From positions 107,924,227-107,988,226 of the forward strand of contig NC_054702.1 in NCBI RefSeq assembly GCF_016097555.1: 64,000 nt of DNA. The letters run 5' to 3'. This DNA is from Gigantopelta aegis (lineage: Eukaryota > Mollusca > Gastropoda > Neomphalida > Peltospiridae). Below are positions 37,901-47,862 of the stretch, piece by piece; positions within the stretch are counted from its first letter, which is position 1, and each line of letters opens with the position of its first letter. The notes under the pieces are model-generated. The model made no database searches. It was given only the letters and a program-made list of their open reading frames with translations, and was not told the DNA's origin. The position numbers and the translations under genes were made by a program.

Positions 37901-39639
37901 CTTTTCACTTAATTGCTCAAAGATAATGAATCAATGAATGTTTAATGACACCCTGGCAAAAAACCACATCGTCCATTGGGTGTCAAACAAAGTAAAATTG
38001 TCCCAACTAGTGTTTTGTAATCCAGTCCCATTGCTTGAGTAGATAATGTAATAGTCCTTGTGGCAGATCTGAAAACCAGCATAGGTCTTATCAATAGCAA
38101 ACAGATTTTAAGCTAAAAATTTAATAGCAAGTGTAGCAAGTATGTAGAAACCCATACAGAAATGCATCCAGTTTTAGATGGTCGATGAGCACATATTTTC
38201 TCTTTGATGATAATACATCAACATTACAAAAGTAAAGTTTGTTTTATTTAACGACGTCACTAGAGCACATTGATTTTTTATTTTATCATCGGCTATTGAA
38301 CGTGAAACATTGATCCCGTTGTCGCCACATAGGCTACTCTTTTACGACAGGCAGCAAGGGATCTTTTATTTGCGCTTCCCACAGGCAGGATAGCACAAAC
38401 CATGGCCTTTGTTGAACCAGTTATGGATCACTGGTCGGTGCACTCACGCAGGGTTTGGAGTCTGTATCTGGATTAAAAATCCCATGCCTCGACTGGGATC
38501 TGAACCCAGTACCTACCAGCCTGTAGACTGATGGCCTAACCACGACGCCACTGAGGTCAGTCAACATTACAAAGATGTTCCACAATTCTATCCTCACCAA
38601 TTTGTTTTATAACATTAAAGCCGCACACCCTAGTTCCATCCAGCGAAAATAAATTATAATTTGGTTAATCTACAAACCTGTAACACACTTAGATCACGTT
38701 TTTATCAAATGGAGTGAAAAAGCAGGTTTTATATCGATAAATACCATGGGAATCCCCATGTCCCAATTGCTTGAAATAATTTTGAAAGTTTGTATTCTGA
38801 TGTCACCGGTAGATGTCGCTCGAAGCACAACAATGCCTATGTCACGACAAATCTCACAGACTTGGGGTGCGTTCTTTTCACCTCTCCTGGACATGTTCCA
38901 ACTGTTCTGTCCTGGTTGTATCCCCTCTCCAGATATCGTAGGACTTAGCAAAATTATTGTTTTTAGGGTTTGTAACGTTTTGTATTGAGATACTTACTTG
39001 TCTGAACTTTATTGTTACTGAAAATGTTCACGAACTGTGAAGAAAAATCTCACAAATGAACAACAACAAATCGGATGTTGATTGCGCGAACCGTGCACGA
39101 GAAAACAAACCGAACCAAAATGATAACGGTCACGTGGTATACCAACGTCTGTGACATTGAAATGGAAATATCCTGTCTAAAAATAGATTAGACCTTGTCT
39201 GCTCAACGGTTTTTTCTCAAACATGCGTCCGTTTTTTAGAAATACGAAAAATGCATTTTGTGGTATTACAAACACCAGGATTACCAAAACACACTTTAGG
39301 TGAATGGAAATGTATATTCTAAATAATAAACGGTAAGTAAAGTGCAATTTTATTTGTGAAAAAAATGGGTTTAATAGCGAAAAACAACGCCGTAATGGTT
39401 AACAACTAGCCGTAACTAGGGTGTGTCCCTTTAAGTTTCTGAACTTTGCTTTAAAATTCTGTTTAAATATTCTGTTTATCATAATCATCTCCATTTTCAG
39501 GTTCAATGAAATGATTCTGCAAGATCTGCAGTGGCTCCTGCTTGCACCATTTGTTGCCATGGTAACCATTTTGTTGGTCAATCATGGCTTCCCTGCTAAA
39601 GACTTACTACCTATGACTTTTCCAGAAAAGGCCAAATAA
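19996..39639 (+). CDS. DEX1-like FG-GAP repeat membrane protein
   Basis: Thirteen coding exons: 19996-20105, 21723-21948, 23595-23702, 25605-25706, 26954-27075, 27573-27702, 28320-28496, 29044-29237, 29618-29744, 30630-30926, 31557-31685, 37012-37169, 39501-39639. All have GT-AG borders and matching phases; 2019 nt gives 672 residues. Exon 1 gives a signal peptide (MKFGPNFILWLFYLVFS). The body carries Ca-binding-like loops (DVDGDGGLD, DINGDGMLE, DLNNDGKLE, DINHDGTLD). The C-terminus has one membrane segment (WLLLAPFVAMVTILLV) and a short tail. Order and motifs follow plant DEX1 (DEFECTIVE IN EXINE FORMATION 1): LIADVDGDGGLDIV, KDWY, SPTVIDLD, then SVADLNNDGKLEIIT. In Arabidopsis DEX1 is a membrane protein needed for pollen wall patterning; the animal function is not known to me. 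The start is chosen for the signal peptide and because AG|A joins exons 1 and 2 in frame. Exon 1 is the least certain exon. Confidence 0.85.
20491..20793. mobile_element. MITE with ~75-bp terminal inverted repeats in DEX1-like intron 1
   Basis: The left arm starts 'cctattgtccaaacccaatt' and contains 'attactctcctac'. The right arm is its near reverse complement, ending 'ggttcggacaatagg'. No transposase is encoded; the short frame across it is an arm artefact. Its superfamily is not clear. Confidence 0.75.
22245..23345 (+). mobile_element. Pogo/Tigger-like transposon remnant
   Basis: Ends are inverted: 'cctctatataatggccatca' at the left, and at the right the reverse complement of 'aatggccactttctg' and 'ttgactgtattata'. 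Inside, from 22563, the frame MPPKNRSALT then EQRVEVIRKSEKD and LSARK matches the CENP-B-like DNA-binding N-terminus of Tigger transposases. One in-frame stop lies after LT. The rest of the transposase is missing. It lies in intron 2 of the DEX1-like gene. Confidence 0.6.
23741..24970 (-). mobile_element. GC-rich insertion with 11-bp target duplication, family unknown
   Basis: The direct repeat GATCTTAGTGT at 23730-23740 and 24971-24981 brackets 1230 bp that is far more GC-rich than the surrounding intron. The ends carry similar inverted stretches: 'cacgcacgcctgtcacgggc' near 23791, and 'cacgcacaccgggtcacggg' on the minus strand near 24945. It contains one long frame (24148-24924). It could be a non-autonomous DNA transposon with long target duplications or part of a retroelement; I cannot place it. 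Confidence 0.65.
24148..24963 (-). CDS. Unrecognised Pro-rich protein encoded by the GC-rich insertion
   Basis: The frame is open for about 270 codons. The first ~130 residues are basic then Pro/Thr/Ser/Ala-rich (RNRKWRKRKPAPG), which suggests disorder. A compact C-terminal part follows from about WTVAVNGLNKQLHQYMQG to KMIRAVCGPDYGAVVRTL. No ATG opens the frame near its 5' end: the visible start is VTLVYGDT read from GTG, with the frame already open before it. It may be an internal part of a larger product or be spliced. I recognise no catalytic motif or family. Confidence 0.4.
   Translation of the reverse strand, partial: FKYRVTHTGSRASVTLVYGDTISPTRNRKWRKRKPAPGTARGGSKLAAQPPVAVPSATPPPVQPETTRPAPREPSATELDELNTAVCETPNDPPSPTVTWPRKNWPVSPVQPVASPSARSTTVGEKRKATSPTDRPAKAERPAPVVAPPEESEWTVAVNGLNKQLHQYMQGDTTDPTQLQGSHLNTDWRSLEDGSKYELHNKMFGTHDTVVVTHQRDKTYRQVILPAKLDNKNIHKMIRAVCGPDYGAVVRTLLRRQHLLPLLRESSGSPK
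26069..26409. mobile_element. hAT-like MITE in DEX1-like intron 4
   Basis: Terminal inverted repeats CAGGGCTTCTAGA and TCTAGAAGCCC are flanked by the direct repeat TAAATAG (26062-26068 and 26410-26416), close to the 8-bp duplication usual for hAT. The interior is AT-rich and non-coding. Confidence 0.65.
30000..30160 (+). repeat. Dispersed repeat ('ttttatacgc' family)
   Basis: Shares 'tttttatacgc', 'tggtatggcgttgtc'-like and 'acaggatcatcaaa' blocks with 45670-45805. The following 30-bp minisatellite appears to have grown from its 'gtattatggtatggcgttgt'-like part. Confidence 0.55.
30161..30426. repeat. 30-bp minisatellite, about nine copies
   Basis: The unit starts 'agtattacagtgtggcgttg' and ends 'tccgtccata'; copies differ by a few transitions. 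The unit length is a multiple of three and lacks stops, so frames stay open on both strands. It lies in intron 9 of the DEX1-like gene. Confidence 0.9.
31019..31225 (+). repeat. Second SINE type, copy 2
   Basis: Shares 'gtggttaagcgatcggacat', 'gggttcgcagccc', 'aacaactaacccact' and 'atgcttgaacct' with 3403-3660. It lies in DEX1-like intron 10. Confidence 0.65.
31787..31884. mobile_element. Small foldback MITE
   Basis: Inverted ends GGGCCTAATTTAC and GTAAATTAGGTCC, 98 bp in all, in DEX1-like intron 11. Confidence 0.6.
31938..32088 (+). repeat. Mollusc SINE fragment
   Basis: Core 'aaaggccatggtatgtgcta' through 'accaaatgtttgacatccaa'. Both ends are lost. Confidence 0.65.
34185..35177. mobile_element. 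hAT-like non-autonomous element
   Basis: The ends CAGGGCTAGATATG and (reverse strand) CAGGGCTCGAAATG are followed inward by several 'tgcaccaggtgcatg'-type palindromes on both sides. About 990 bp, no coding frame. Flanks share 'ccatt', so the target duplication is unclear. It lies in DEX1-like intron 11. Confidence 0.55.
36237..36480 (+). pseudogene. Possible zinc-finger/hAT-related coding relic
   Basis: A basic, Glu-rich frame (GKRKSKISN, then ETDETSTKKSNEGQ and AKNRRIFNET) shifts by one base into FQFPWLRHDDNTD. RRIFNE followed by FPWLR resembles the start of TTF-type zinc-finger proteins related to hAT transposases. It is too short and broken to be a working gene, and it lies inside the 5.3-kb intron 11 of the DEX1-like gene. 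Confidence 0.35.
37318..37600 (-). repeat. Mollusc SINE
   Basis: From the reverse tail 'tttgttttgtttaatgacaa' to 'gtggctcgatcctg', about 150 bp past DEX1-like exon 12. Confidence 0.75.
38232..38566 (-). repeat. Mollusc SINE, full length
   Basis: Starts with the reverse tail 'aaagtttgttttatttaacg' and has 'agcaagggatcttttatttg'. The reverse of a B-box-like 'tgggttcagatcccag' lies near the right end. Confidence 0.8.
38615..39434. mobile_element. TTAA-flanked element (piggyBac-like)
   Basis: Inverted ends TTAAAGCCGCACACCCTAG and (reverse strand) TTAAAGGGACACACCCTAG; both begin with TTAA, the piggyBac target. No transposase is visible. It ends 66 bp before the last DEX1-like exon. Confidence 0.6.
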
Positions 39640-39682
39640 AATGGTGATGATGTTTAAGATGTACAGTAACTTGAAAACTGGC

Positions 39683-39688
39683 AATAAA
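39683..39688 (+). other. Proximal polyadenylation signal of the DEX1-like gene
   Basis: AATAAA 44 bp after the stop codon. A second candidate is at 39984-39989, so alternative 3' ends are possible. Confidence 0.45.
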
Positions 39689-39983
39689 CATGCCACTGTA
39701 GCAGTTGGGACTAAGAAAGAAAGAAAGACAGGAAGGAAGAAACTATGCTGCCAGCAGAAATAAATAATAAAAACTAAGGAAGTAAAGAAAGAAGGGAAAA
39801 ACCTATGCTGCCAGCTGACCTGTAGGAACAATATTCCTATAATCATTTGCAGAGACCAATGTCGACACAAGCCCAAATACTGCCAAGTGTGGATCCATCT
39901 TCCATGATGCAATATTCACAACAGTTGGCCAAGATGTCGAGTCAAGGATGAGTTTAAAAAACAATTTACTCTTTAAGTTCTGT

Positions 39984-39989
39984 AATAAA
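39984..39989 (+). other. Distal polyadenylation signal of the DEX1-like gene
   Basis: AATAAA about 345 bp after the stop, followed by T-rich sequence. Confidence 0.4.
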
Positions 39990-40871
39990 TTTATTTTCAC
40001 ACATTTTTAAAGGTTGTTGCAAAGTATGTTTGTGTAATTATGACACAACTCGTGTGCGAAATAGTGGATAGATAATGTTAGCCAATCATCAATATAAATA
40101 AGATGCTCTGGTTAGCCTCGGTAACCTAATATAGGACTGGTTTGATAAAACCCCGTTTTCCCTGCACGTAATCATGGCTGGAGTGTTGTTAAAAGAAGTT
40201 TGTTAAATTACTACAGAACTGTATTAATGTTGCAATTTTTTCACCGAGTTCTCAACTGAGATTATGTTAAAGGTGCTATGTCAAAGTTGCAATAATCGCA
40301 GTTCCCACCAAGAATATTTATTAATTTTTGCTCTGAAACAAAGTTTATACCTTCAGCTATGTGCCTCAAAAGAAATACTGTACAACCAAATAATTTCATT
40401 TACTAGACAAAAATATATTTTAGGGGGGAATCTGGAGTGTGTCACATGCATTAACTAGTGATGTTTGTTTTATGCATACACATTCAATACACTAAGTTTA
40501 CCCAGAATTCTTTGTGGTCGCCTGACACAGAAACAAAGATGAAAAAAAGAAAAAGAAAGAAAGACTGGCCATGCTATAGTTGGCTACAAATTATTCTGAA
40601 AACCCCTCGTTGTCCAGTTCAATACTCCTAAACTAGGAAAAAATAATTTGCTACGGTGCACATTCATGGGAAAAACATGTTATTAATCCTGTTTACAGTG
40701 GCTGCCAATATAATGGGTGTCCTGGGATACTGTGAAACATTCTACTCTTAAAGGTCCTATGTCAAAGTGGAAACTACAATACTTTGTTTTCACATTTATT
40801 TGTAATAAATAACTTCAAATTCATCCAATCTAATTAAAATTAGCTCCACTATTAGTATTACATGTGGATCT
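39990..40871. other. Intergenic, no gene seen
   Basis: AT-rich DNA downstream of the DEX1-like gene, with no coding frame of note. Confidence 0.4.
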
Positions 40872-41301
40872 GGCCTCAGACCACAATTAATTTCGCTATA
40901 TGTTTCTTTATAGCCTTAGTGGCTATAACATTTTTATTAATATCAGCAGGCCCGTGAAGTTTTGTATGTACCTTTGCCTGCATGGGGGACACATACCCTG
41001 AAAAGGACAACCCCTGTTGTCCAGCTCTTTCTTCCAGCATATTGGTTTAAACAGACACACCCTCTAAACCAGGCTGGAGTACACCCATTTTACACAAAAA
41101 GCACTACTTTTGTATGGGCCGGAATTACCACAAACAAGTCTTCAATGTCAGCAAGTTACACATGTTTACAAACTACATGCTATCCCCTGTCACTTCAGTC
41201 AAACAGTTGCCACTTCATAGCTGTCAAACAGCAGACTACTTGCGCGGTCAAATTTCCGGATTTTGGACAACCAAATGGGAAGATAACTGTAATCTGAGGC
41301 C
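40872..41301. mobile_element. Unclassified MITE-like repeat, copy 1
   Basis: Bounded by GGCCTCAGA and TCTGAGGCC. The body is shared with 44429-44865 (for example 'tttcgctatatgtttct', 'ggacaacccctgttgtccag'). No coding content. Confidence 0.6.
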
Positions 41302-41910
41302 TATCAGTCCATTTTTCCCCCTAAAAACTGCCCCACACTAATGCATTCCAATGATATACATATTAAAGCAATGCTCAGTAAGTATCGGGATGTCACCTTT
41401 AAACTGAGAGTATATAGAGGCTGTGTTAAAACACCTACCACAGTGCCTTGCCATGGCCAATTTTAGCAATGGAAACTTGAGGGACACCAACTTCAAAATG
41501 TAATAACTTTATCAAATTTTGGAATTTCTTCATACAATGAGCAGCTATTTTTTCTTCTACACATGTTCTATCTGCACAGTGTTGTCTTGGAAAGATTTTG
41601 AAATATTTAAAGGAAACAAAATCAATCATTAGATTTTACTTAATTTTTAATGAAATATTAAACTTAAATTTAAATTTTTGAAAACAATTAAAATCTAAAA
41701 CTGTAAAATTTTGCATTTTAGATATGATAAGTGGAGGCTTATTAAAGATATGGTGACTGAATTCATGATACATTATTAGAAATGTGTCGGAGGGATGGTG
41801 AAAGTCACAAAATTGGGGCCATTTGCAACAAATTTTTACACACTAATTTCAGGGAAAATTAGACATGATAGGCCTCAGATTCAATTTTGACCTGCTGTAT
41901 TTACTTAATC

Positions 41911-43413
41911 TATACTCTTCAAAAAAAGAAACGCAAAAGGGTACAAATGGGTTATAACTCCGATTTTATATTTCCTACCGGTTCATGCTTTGTGAATATA
42001 AGGTCATTGCATGTCCCAAACACATTCCCACGGTTACATTCGATAAAACGCAGCTACTGTACAATAAAGTTCCAAAATGTGAATATTCACAAAAATGCAG
42101 CCACGTGCAAACCATGTCACCACTGCACGTGCGTTGTCTGCACGTGCAACATGAACACCGACAGTATAAAAGTGCAGGGTGTTCGCTTGCCTGGCCTCTG
42201 TATCTGGCCGACAGTTGACAATCCAGGACATGCCACGTCTCAGTGAACCGCAGAGAAACAATGCCATCGGCCGACTAGACGCAGGCGAATCCAGAACGGC
42301 CGTTGCCAGGGCATTCCATGTGTCCCCAAGCACCATCTCCAGACTGTGGGACCGTTACCAGCAACATGGATCAACACGTGACCTCCCTAGATCCGGTCGA
42401 CCACGGGTCACTATCCCCGGGCAGGACCGCTACATCCGGGTACGCCACCTTCGGGAACGATTGACTACTGCCACCTCCACAGCCGCAGCAATACCAGGTT
42501 TGCGCAGGATATCCGACCAGACCGTACGGAACCGCCTATGTGAGGTAGGAATTCGTGCCAGACGTCCAGTTCGAGGTGTCATCTTAACACCACAACACCG
42601 TCGACTCCGACTGCAGTGGGTGCCAGATTCATCGACAATGGCCTCAACTGCGATGGAGACAGGTGTGGTTCAGTGACGAGTCCCGATTTCTGCTCCGACG
42701 TCATGATGGAAGATGTCGCGTGTATAGGCGTCGTGGTGAACGTTATGCGGCAAACTGCGTGCAGGAAGTGGACAGATTCGGCGGGGGTAGTGTCATGGTG
42801 TGGGCAGCCATCTCACACACTGGCAGAACTGACCTGGTCCACGTGCAGGGCAACCTGAATGCACAGGGCTACATTGACCAGATCCTCCGGCCACACATCG
42901 TTCCAGTTATGGCCAACGCCAACGCAGTGTTCCAACATGACAACGCCAGGCCTCACACAGCACGTCTCACAACGGCTTTCCTACAGAACAACAACATTAA
43001 TGTCCTTCCTTGGCCATCGATATCACCGGATTTGAACCCAATTGAGCATCTATGGGACGAGTTGGACCGACGCCTCCGACAGCGACAACCACAGCCCCAG
43101 ACCCTGCCCGAGCTGGCAGCAGCCTTGCAGGCCGAGTGGGCCACCATCCCCCGGGACATCATCCGTACTCTGGTTGCTTCAATGGGCAGGCAGTGCCAGG
43201 CAGTTGTCAACACACGCGGAGGCCACACCCGGTATTGACTCCAGATGACCTTGACCTTGGTGGTGTGTCCTATCACTTACTCACAATGGACTAGAGTGAA
43301 TTGTGAACAATCCTGCAACATTTGGTAATTATCGGACTCACCATTCAATAATTAAATCAATTCTCCAAATGTTACGACAATGTGGTTTTGCGTTTCTTCT
43401 TTTGAAGAGTATA
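41911..43413 (+). mobile_element. Tc1-type DNA transposon, nearly whole
   Basis: Inverted ends TATACTCTTC followed by GAAACGCAAAAG at the left and their reverse complement at 43385-43413, with TA flanks. It is 1.5 kb, the usual Tc1 length, and has a transposase on the plus strand. It is a different family from the element at 10371-12507 (different ends, diverged protein). Confidence 0.85.
42231..43238 (+). pseudogene. Tc1-type DD34E transposase with one frameshift
   Basis: The first part, from about MPRLSEPQRNNAIGRLDAGE, has two helix-turn-helix motifs (AVARAFHVSPSTISRLWDRY and RISDQTVRNRLCEVGIRAR). The second part has WFSDESRFLL, FGGGSVMVWAAIS, FQHDNARPH and PDLNPIEHLWDEL and ends GGHTRY. 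Asp, Asp and Glu are all present with 34 residues between the last two. The two parts are in different frames, shifting near 42617 after RLQW; otherwise no stop interrupts the protein. Confidence 0.85.
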
Positions 43414-44428
43414 TTTCATTTACTGCATTAGACATGTAGCCACTTTGTAAAAGGCAAAACAGTCCATATAAATGCATATTAATATGAATATGCCCTACAG
43501 ATATTACTTAGGTATACACCATAATATGTTTTTTGTTGACAACTTTGAAAATGAAGATTTTGTCACAAATTGCTGATATAAATCCTACCAAGAGGTACTT
43601 GCACCATATTTTTCAGTTTCCAGTGATAACTGTTAACAAGTGTAGTCATGTGCCAGTGTCTTGGATACCTCAGTGTAGTATTTCTTGATTGGAAGGATGT
43701 TTGTAGTAATGACCACTGTATATGCATTATAGATTATTCTGCCATATGTAATTCAAGCCAAATGTTAACCTTTTTGGCACATTTTCTGCAATAAACGTAA
43801 CAAGTATACCAGCATCTGATTACTGAACACAATAAATACATTCAGACAGCATAGAATATTAGCCCATTAGATTTTCTAAGGATAAAAGATCATTTTTGAA
43901 AAATGACTGTGTAATTTACATAAATGTAGGTGAAATGTATTATTAGAGTACTTAATCTTGTTAAAAACTGTATACTATTTATTTAAAGTGTTTAATTACA
44001 TTTAGTAGTAATATATTCATTATATTTAGATCTTCTGTCCAATTGCAATAACTGAGAAACTCATTAAAACTCAATATGTAAAACAAATTTAAAATCTCAA
44101 TATTGACTAACAAAATTCAACTTTTGCTCTTTTTTTACCAAATTATTAGCTCAAAACTGTTAAAAAATATTGCAACAACCTGTAGCAACATCAGAGGTCA
44201 TTTTATGCTATTTTGGAGGATATTGAAATTTAAAAGTTAAAAATTTTAATTTTAATTTTTAATAAATTAAAAAAAAAAGTTTTTTAATTTAATAAAATAT
44301 TTACAAATAAAAAAAATAGTTTTCATATTCCTTGTGGTATTCACAATCCGTGTGTAATTTCACCTCTCTGGTTATAATACTTTCATCAGAATCAAGCATT
44401 TAACCAGTGTAATGTGTGAACTATATCA
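43414..44428. other. AT-rich intergenic, no gene seen
   Basis: Only short frames and homopolymer-rich stretches. Confidence 0.4.
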
Positions 44429-44865
44429 GGCCTCAGACCACAATTAATTTCGCTATATGTTTCTATATAGCCTTAGTGGCTATAACTTTTTTATTAATAT
44501 CAGCAGGCCCGTGAAGTTTTGTATGTACCTTTGCCTGCATGGTACCCTGAAAAGGACAACCCCTGTTGTCCAGCTCTTTCTCCCAGCATATTGGTTTAAA
44601 CAGACACACCCTCTAAACCAGGCCGGCGTACACCCATTTTACACAAAAAGCACTACTTTTGCATGGGCTGGAATTACCACAAACAAGTCTTCAATGTCAG
44701 CAAGTTACACGTTTACAAACTACATGCTATCCCCTGTCACTTCAGTCAAACAGTTGCCACTTCATAGCCGTCTGCCATGAAATAATCAGTCAAACAGCAG
44801 ACTACTTGCGCGGTCAAATTTCTGGATTTTACAACCAAATGGGAAGATAACTGTAATCTGAGGCC
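44429..44865. mobile_element. Unclassified MITE-like repeat, copy 2
   Basis: Same ends and body as 40872-41301, same orientation, with a short extra block ('gtctgccatgaaataatc'). Confidence 0.6.
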
Positions 44866-45253
44866 ATCTAACACCAGCCAGTTGGAGCTCATGTCCACCA
44901 AACAATACCTTACTTGCAGAATCATGCCAGTGATTTAAAAATAATTTGAAAACATTCCGAAATTATCCTGAGGGTTCGTGTGAATTACGAAAGCCTTAAA
45001 ACATGTTTTATTTTATAAAATAAATAATTTGTAATGTAAAACTGAAGACTGGTTTAGTTTTTTGTTTTTTTATAAATAAATAAATAATTTTTAATGTAAA
45101 ATTGAAGACTAATAACTCATCCTGTATATATTGATATGGTTCGCTATACTGCGGCCACAAAAATAGACTCGCCCGATATTTTTAGAATTTGTATGCTCCC
45201 AAATAACGTTATAAAATGTGAAGTTTGATTGGTCAACACCCACCTGCTACCGA

Positions 45254-45415
45254 TTTGATCGGGCTGCTGATGCTCCCTTGCACCTGCCAGTGCAGGCGGT
45301 CCCTCCTCCCCACCTTTCCTGTGATGGACAGAGGAGCCGGCCTTGGCAGTGTGCTACAACAGCTTGTTCTGAATGTGCACGTAAAACCCTATGACCTGAC
45401 CTGACCTGACCTGGT
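45254..45415 (+). repeat. LINE 3'-end fragment with (CTGAC)n-type tail
   Basis: A GC-richer block ending 'gtgcacgtaaaaccctatga' and then 'cctgacctgacctgacctgg', which looks like a retroelement 3' UTR with a short tandem tail. No coding part. Confidence 0.45.
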
Positions 45416-45669
45416 CAATATTTAAATTATTATTTACAGACGAAATGTTACCTGGACATTGGAGACTACGCAGTGTTGTTAGCAATCTGATTAAAATTAG
45501 TTCTACTGGTCTAAATAAGGCATTCGTAATTCACATGAAAAATATCGTATACGCTCAGAATAGGTTTTGATTGGTGGAGAGAGCTACAACTGGCTGCTGT
45601 TAGATCCACATGTAATAGTGGAACTAATTTTAATCGATCCCATGCATATCTTCATAATTAATTCTAAAA

Positions 45670-45805
45670 TAATAGTTTTTATACGCCCATCTATGGATCG
45701 TATTATGGTATGGCGTTGTCGGTCTGCCCATTCGTATGACAGTCTGTTAACTTTTTTTGTCTGGACCATATCTTGCATACAGGACCATCAAACCTCACAT
45801 GTAAC
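45670..45805 (+). repeat. Dispersed repeat ('ttttatacgc' family), copy 2
   Basis: Shares 'tttttatacgc', 'attatggtatggcgttgtc' and 'acaggaccatcaaa' with the block before the 30-bp minisatellite at 30161. Confidence 0.55.
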
Positions 45806-45954
45806 AACTTGGGATGGTGGTGTGTCTTGTACTAGTACTAGGTTACTGTGACCTACTTTTCAGTCTACTGCACACAACAGTAAATCCATGTCCAGATCAT
45901 ATCTTGGAAATAAACCAACAGAAAAAAGTTGTCCTATCAAGTGTGGCAAGCAAT

Positions 45955-46278
45955 GAGGAGTGTGATCTAGCTCAGTTGAAAGGGCTCTCGCCCAAGGTAC
46001 TTGCATCGCAGGATCAAACCACCTCAGTGGACCCATTCTGTGATTGGGCTTTTCGCCCACACCAACCAGCGCATGACTGGTATGTCAAAGGCCATGGAAA
46101 GTGCTGTCCAGTCCGAAGTAAAATGCATATAAAAGATCCCTTGCTACTAATCGTGGAAAATGTAGCAGGTTTCCTCCAAGACTATACATGTTAGAATTAC
46201 TAAACATTTGACGGCTATTAGTTGATTAATAAAATCAATGTACTCCAGTGGGGTCGTTAAACAAAATAAACTTCTTGT
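45955..46278 (+). repeat. Mollusc SINE, diverged head
   Basis: 'gatctagctcagttgaaagg' (A-box-like), 'tgcatcgcaggatcaaacca', core 'aaaagatcccttgctactaa' and tail 'ggtcgttaaacaaaataaac'. Confidence 0.75.
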
Positions 46279-46883
46279 CACAGTAACGACTCCTTAAATT
46301 ACTGAATGTCACAAGTGGACTATATTTAGCTGTTACAGGTAACCCAGATTTCCCCGTTTATTCTAAACACTTTGTTTTCTCCATCGCTTGGGTCATAAGA
46401 TTGGCTTCCCCAGTGTATCAAACACTGTGGTAGGTGATGTCATATCTGTGGGGAACCTGCTAATGAAAAACAATTGAATTGTTAGACTTCCCTTTTTCAA
46501 ATAGTAAAAATAATTTGGTGAAAGTCAGTTATGCACTATATTTTGCACATGTGAAAACAAAACCTACTGTGGTTTCAATTAATGAGACTGCCATTCAATC
46601 CGGCAGTTTTCACCATCTATAAAGCCACAAGCAGAGTGATTGCTCATTACAGTACCTGGTACTTGGTAAACTAATAATACTTAATATCAAATTGTTTAAA
46701 CATTCATATTCGCCTATTAAATGTGCTCAGCTTGCCGAGAGATTGGGGGGTATGATTTTTTATATTTTAAAGATGTCCAATTTTAAAGGATAAATGTACG
46801 CAAAATTTCGGTTAATATAATTTAATTGATCATATCCAATTTTTTTTTTTTTAAAGTGGTTGGCAAAGATGATAAAAATACTT

Positions 46884-47162
46884 TGTTTTGTTTAATGACA
46901 CCACTGGAGCACATTAATTAATCATTGGATGTCAAATATTTGGTAATTTTGAGTGTCCTAGAGGCAAGCCGCTACATTTTTCCTAATGCAGCAAGAGATC
47001 TTTTATATGCACTTTCTCAGATAGGATAGCACATACCAGTCTTTATCCAGTTGTGGTGCAATGGTTGAAATGAGAAAAACCCAATCAGTTCAATGGGTCC
47101 ACAGAGGTGGTTCGATCCTGCAACACAAGCATCTCAATCAACGAAGCTAAATCCCACCCAGC
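46884..47162 (-). repeat. Mollusc SINE
   Basis: Reverse tail 'ttgttttgtttaatgacacc' through 'ggtggttcgatcctg' and 'ctaaatcccaccca'. Confidence 0.75.
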
Positions 47163-47297
47163 AAAGTGAAGACGACAAAATACTACCTCTCAGCATGCAA
47201 AAGCGAAAACAGCAGATACTTTGATACACTCAGCTTTCTGACACACATTATTTGCTCCAAACACTGCAGTTTACAAATGCCAATGTATGGAAGTGAG

Positions 47298-47862
47298 ATT
47301 GTTTTGTTTAGACACCACTACAGCACACAGATTTATTCATAAATGGCTATAATCCCCATCAGATGTCAAACATTTGTTATTTCCCAGTCTTAGTGAGGAA
47401 ACCAGTAGAGCCTCCAGGAGTCCAAAGTACCCGCTACTTACACTAGATGATAATGAAAATCGGGAATAAAGAGAAATGGAATTATGCATCTTAATTACAG
47501 CGCTCAACATGGATGCCGAATCATGTCATTGTATTGCATTCCACACAATCAACTTTTGTTTCCCTTCATGTCTCATAGCTCTATAATTTAATCAGCGGCA
47601 ATCATAATGGCAAATTGATGTACAAAATACAATTAAACGCGAGTGCTCTTCCTTGCACGGGTACCAAGTCCTGTGAACAGACTCAAGTCTTGCTAGACTC
47701 TTCCCGTGCCCGAGTACTCATGGAGACCCTAGAAACCAGTCATTTTCACCATTAGTAGCAAGGGATCTTTTATATGCACCATCCCACACAGGATAGCACA
47801 GACCAAGGAAATTAATAAACCAGTTGTGGTGCATTGGCAAAAACATGGAGTAGCTAACTTCA
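47298..47862 (-). repeat. Mollusc SINE split by a nested insertion
   Basis: The SINE tail part is 47298-47406 and the core part 47732-47862 ('agcaagggatcttttatatg'). The 325-bp insert between them has its own target duplication. Confidence 0.7.
47407..47731. mobile_element. Nested insertion with 9-bp target duplication
   Basis: GAAACCAGT occurs at 47398-47406 and 47732-47740. The ends are loosely inverted ('gcctccaggagt' against the reverse of 'actcatggagac'). A 9-bp duplication is usual for Mutator-like elements. No coding frame. Confidence 0.6.

Noticed and set aside
38694-38951. Minus-strand 85-residue frame
   Set aside because: Inside a TTAA-flanked non-autonomous element; no family resemblance.
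40872-44865. Two ~430-bp direct repeats about 3.1 kb apart as LTRs of a retroelement
   Set aside because: No coding content of that kind lies between them, each copy has its own inverted ends (GGCCTCAGA), and a separate Tc1-type element lies between.
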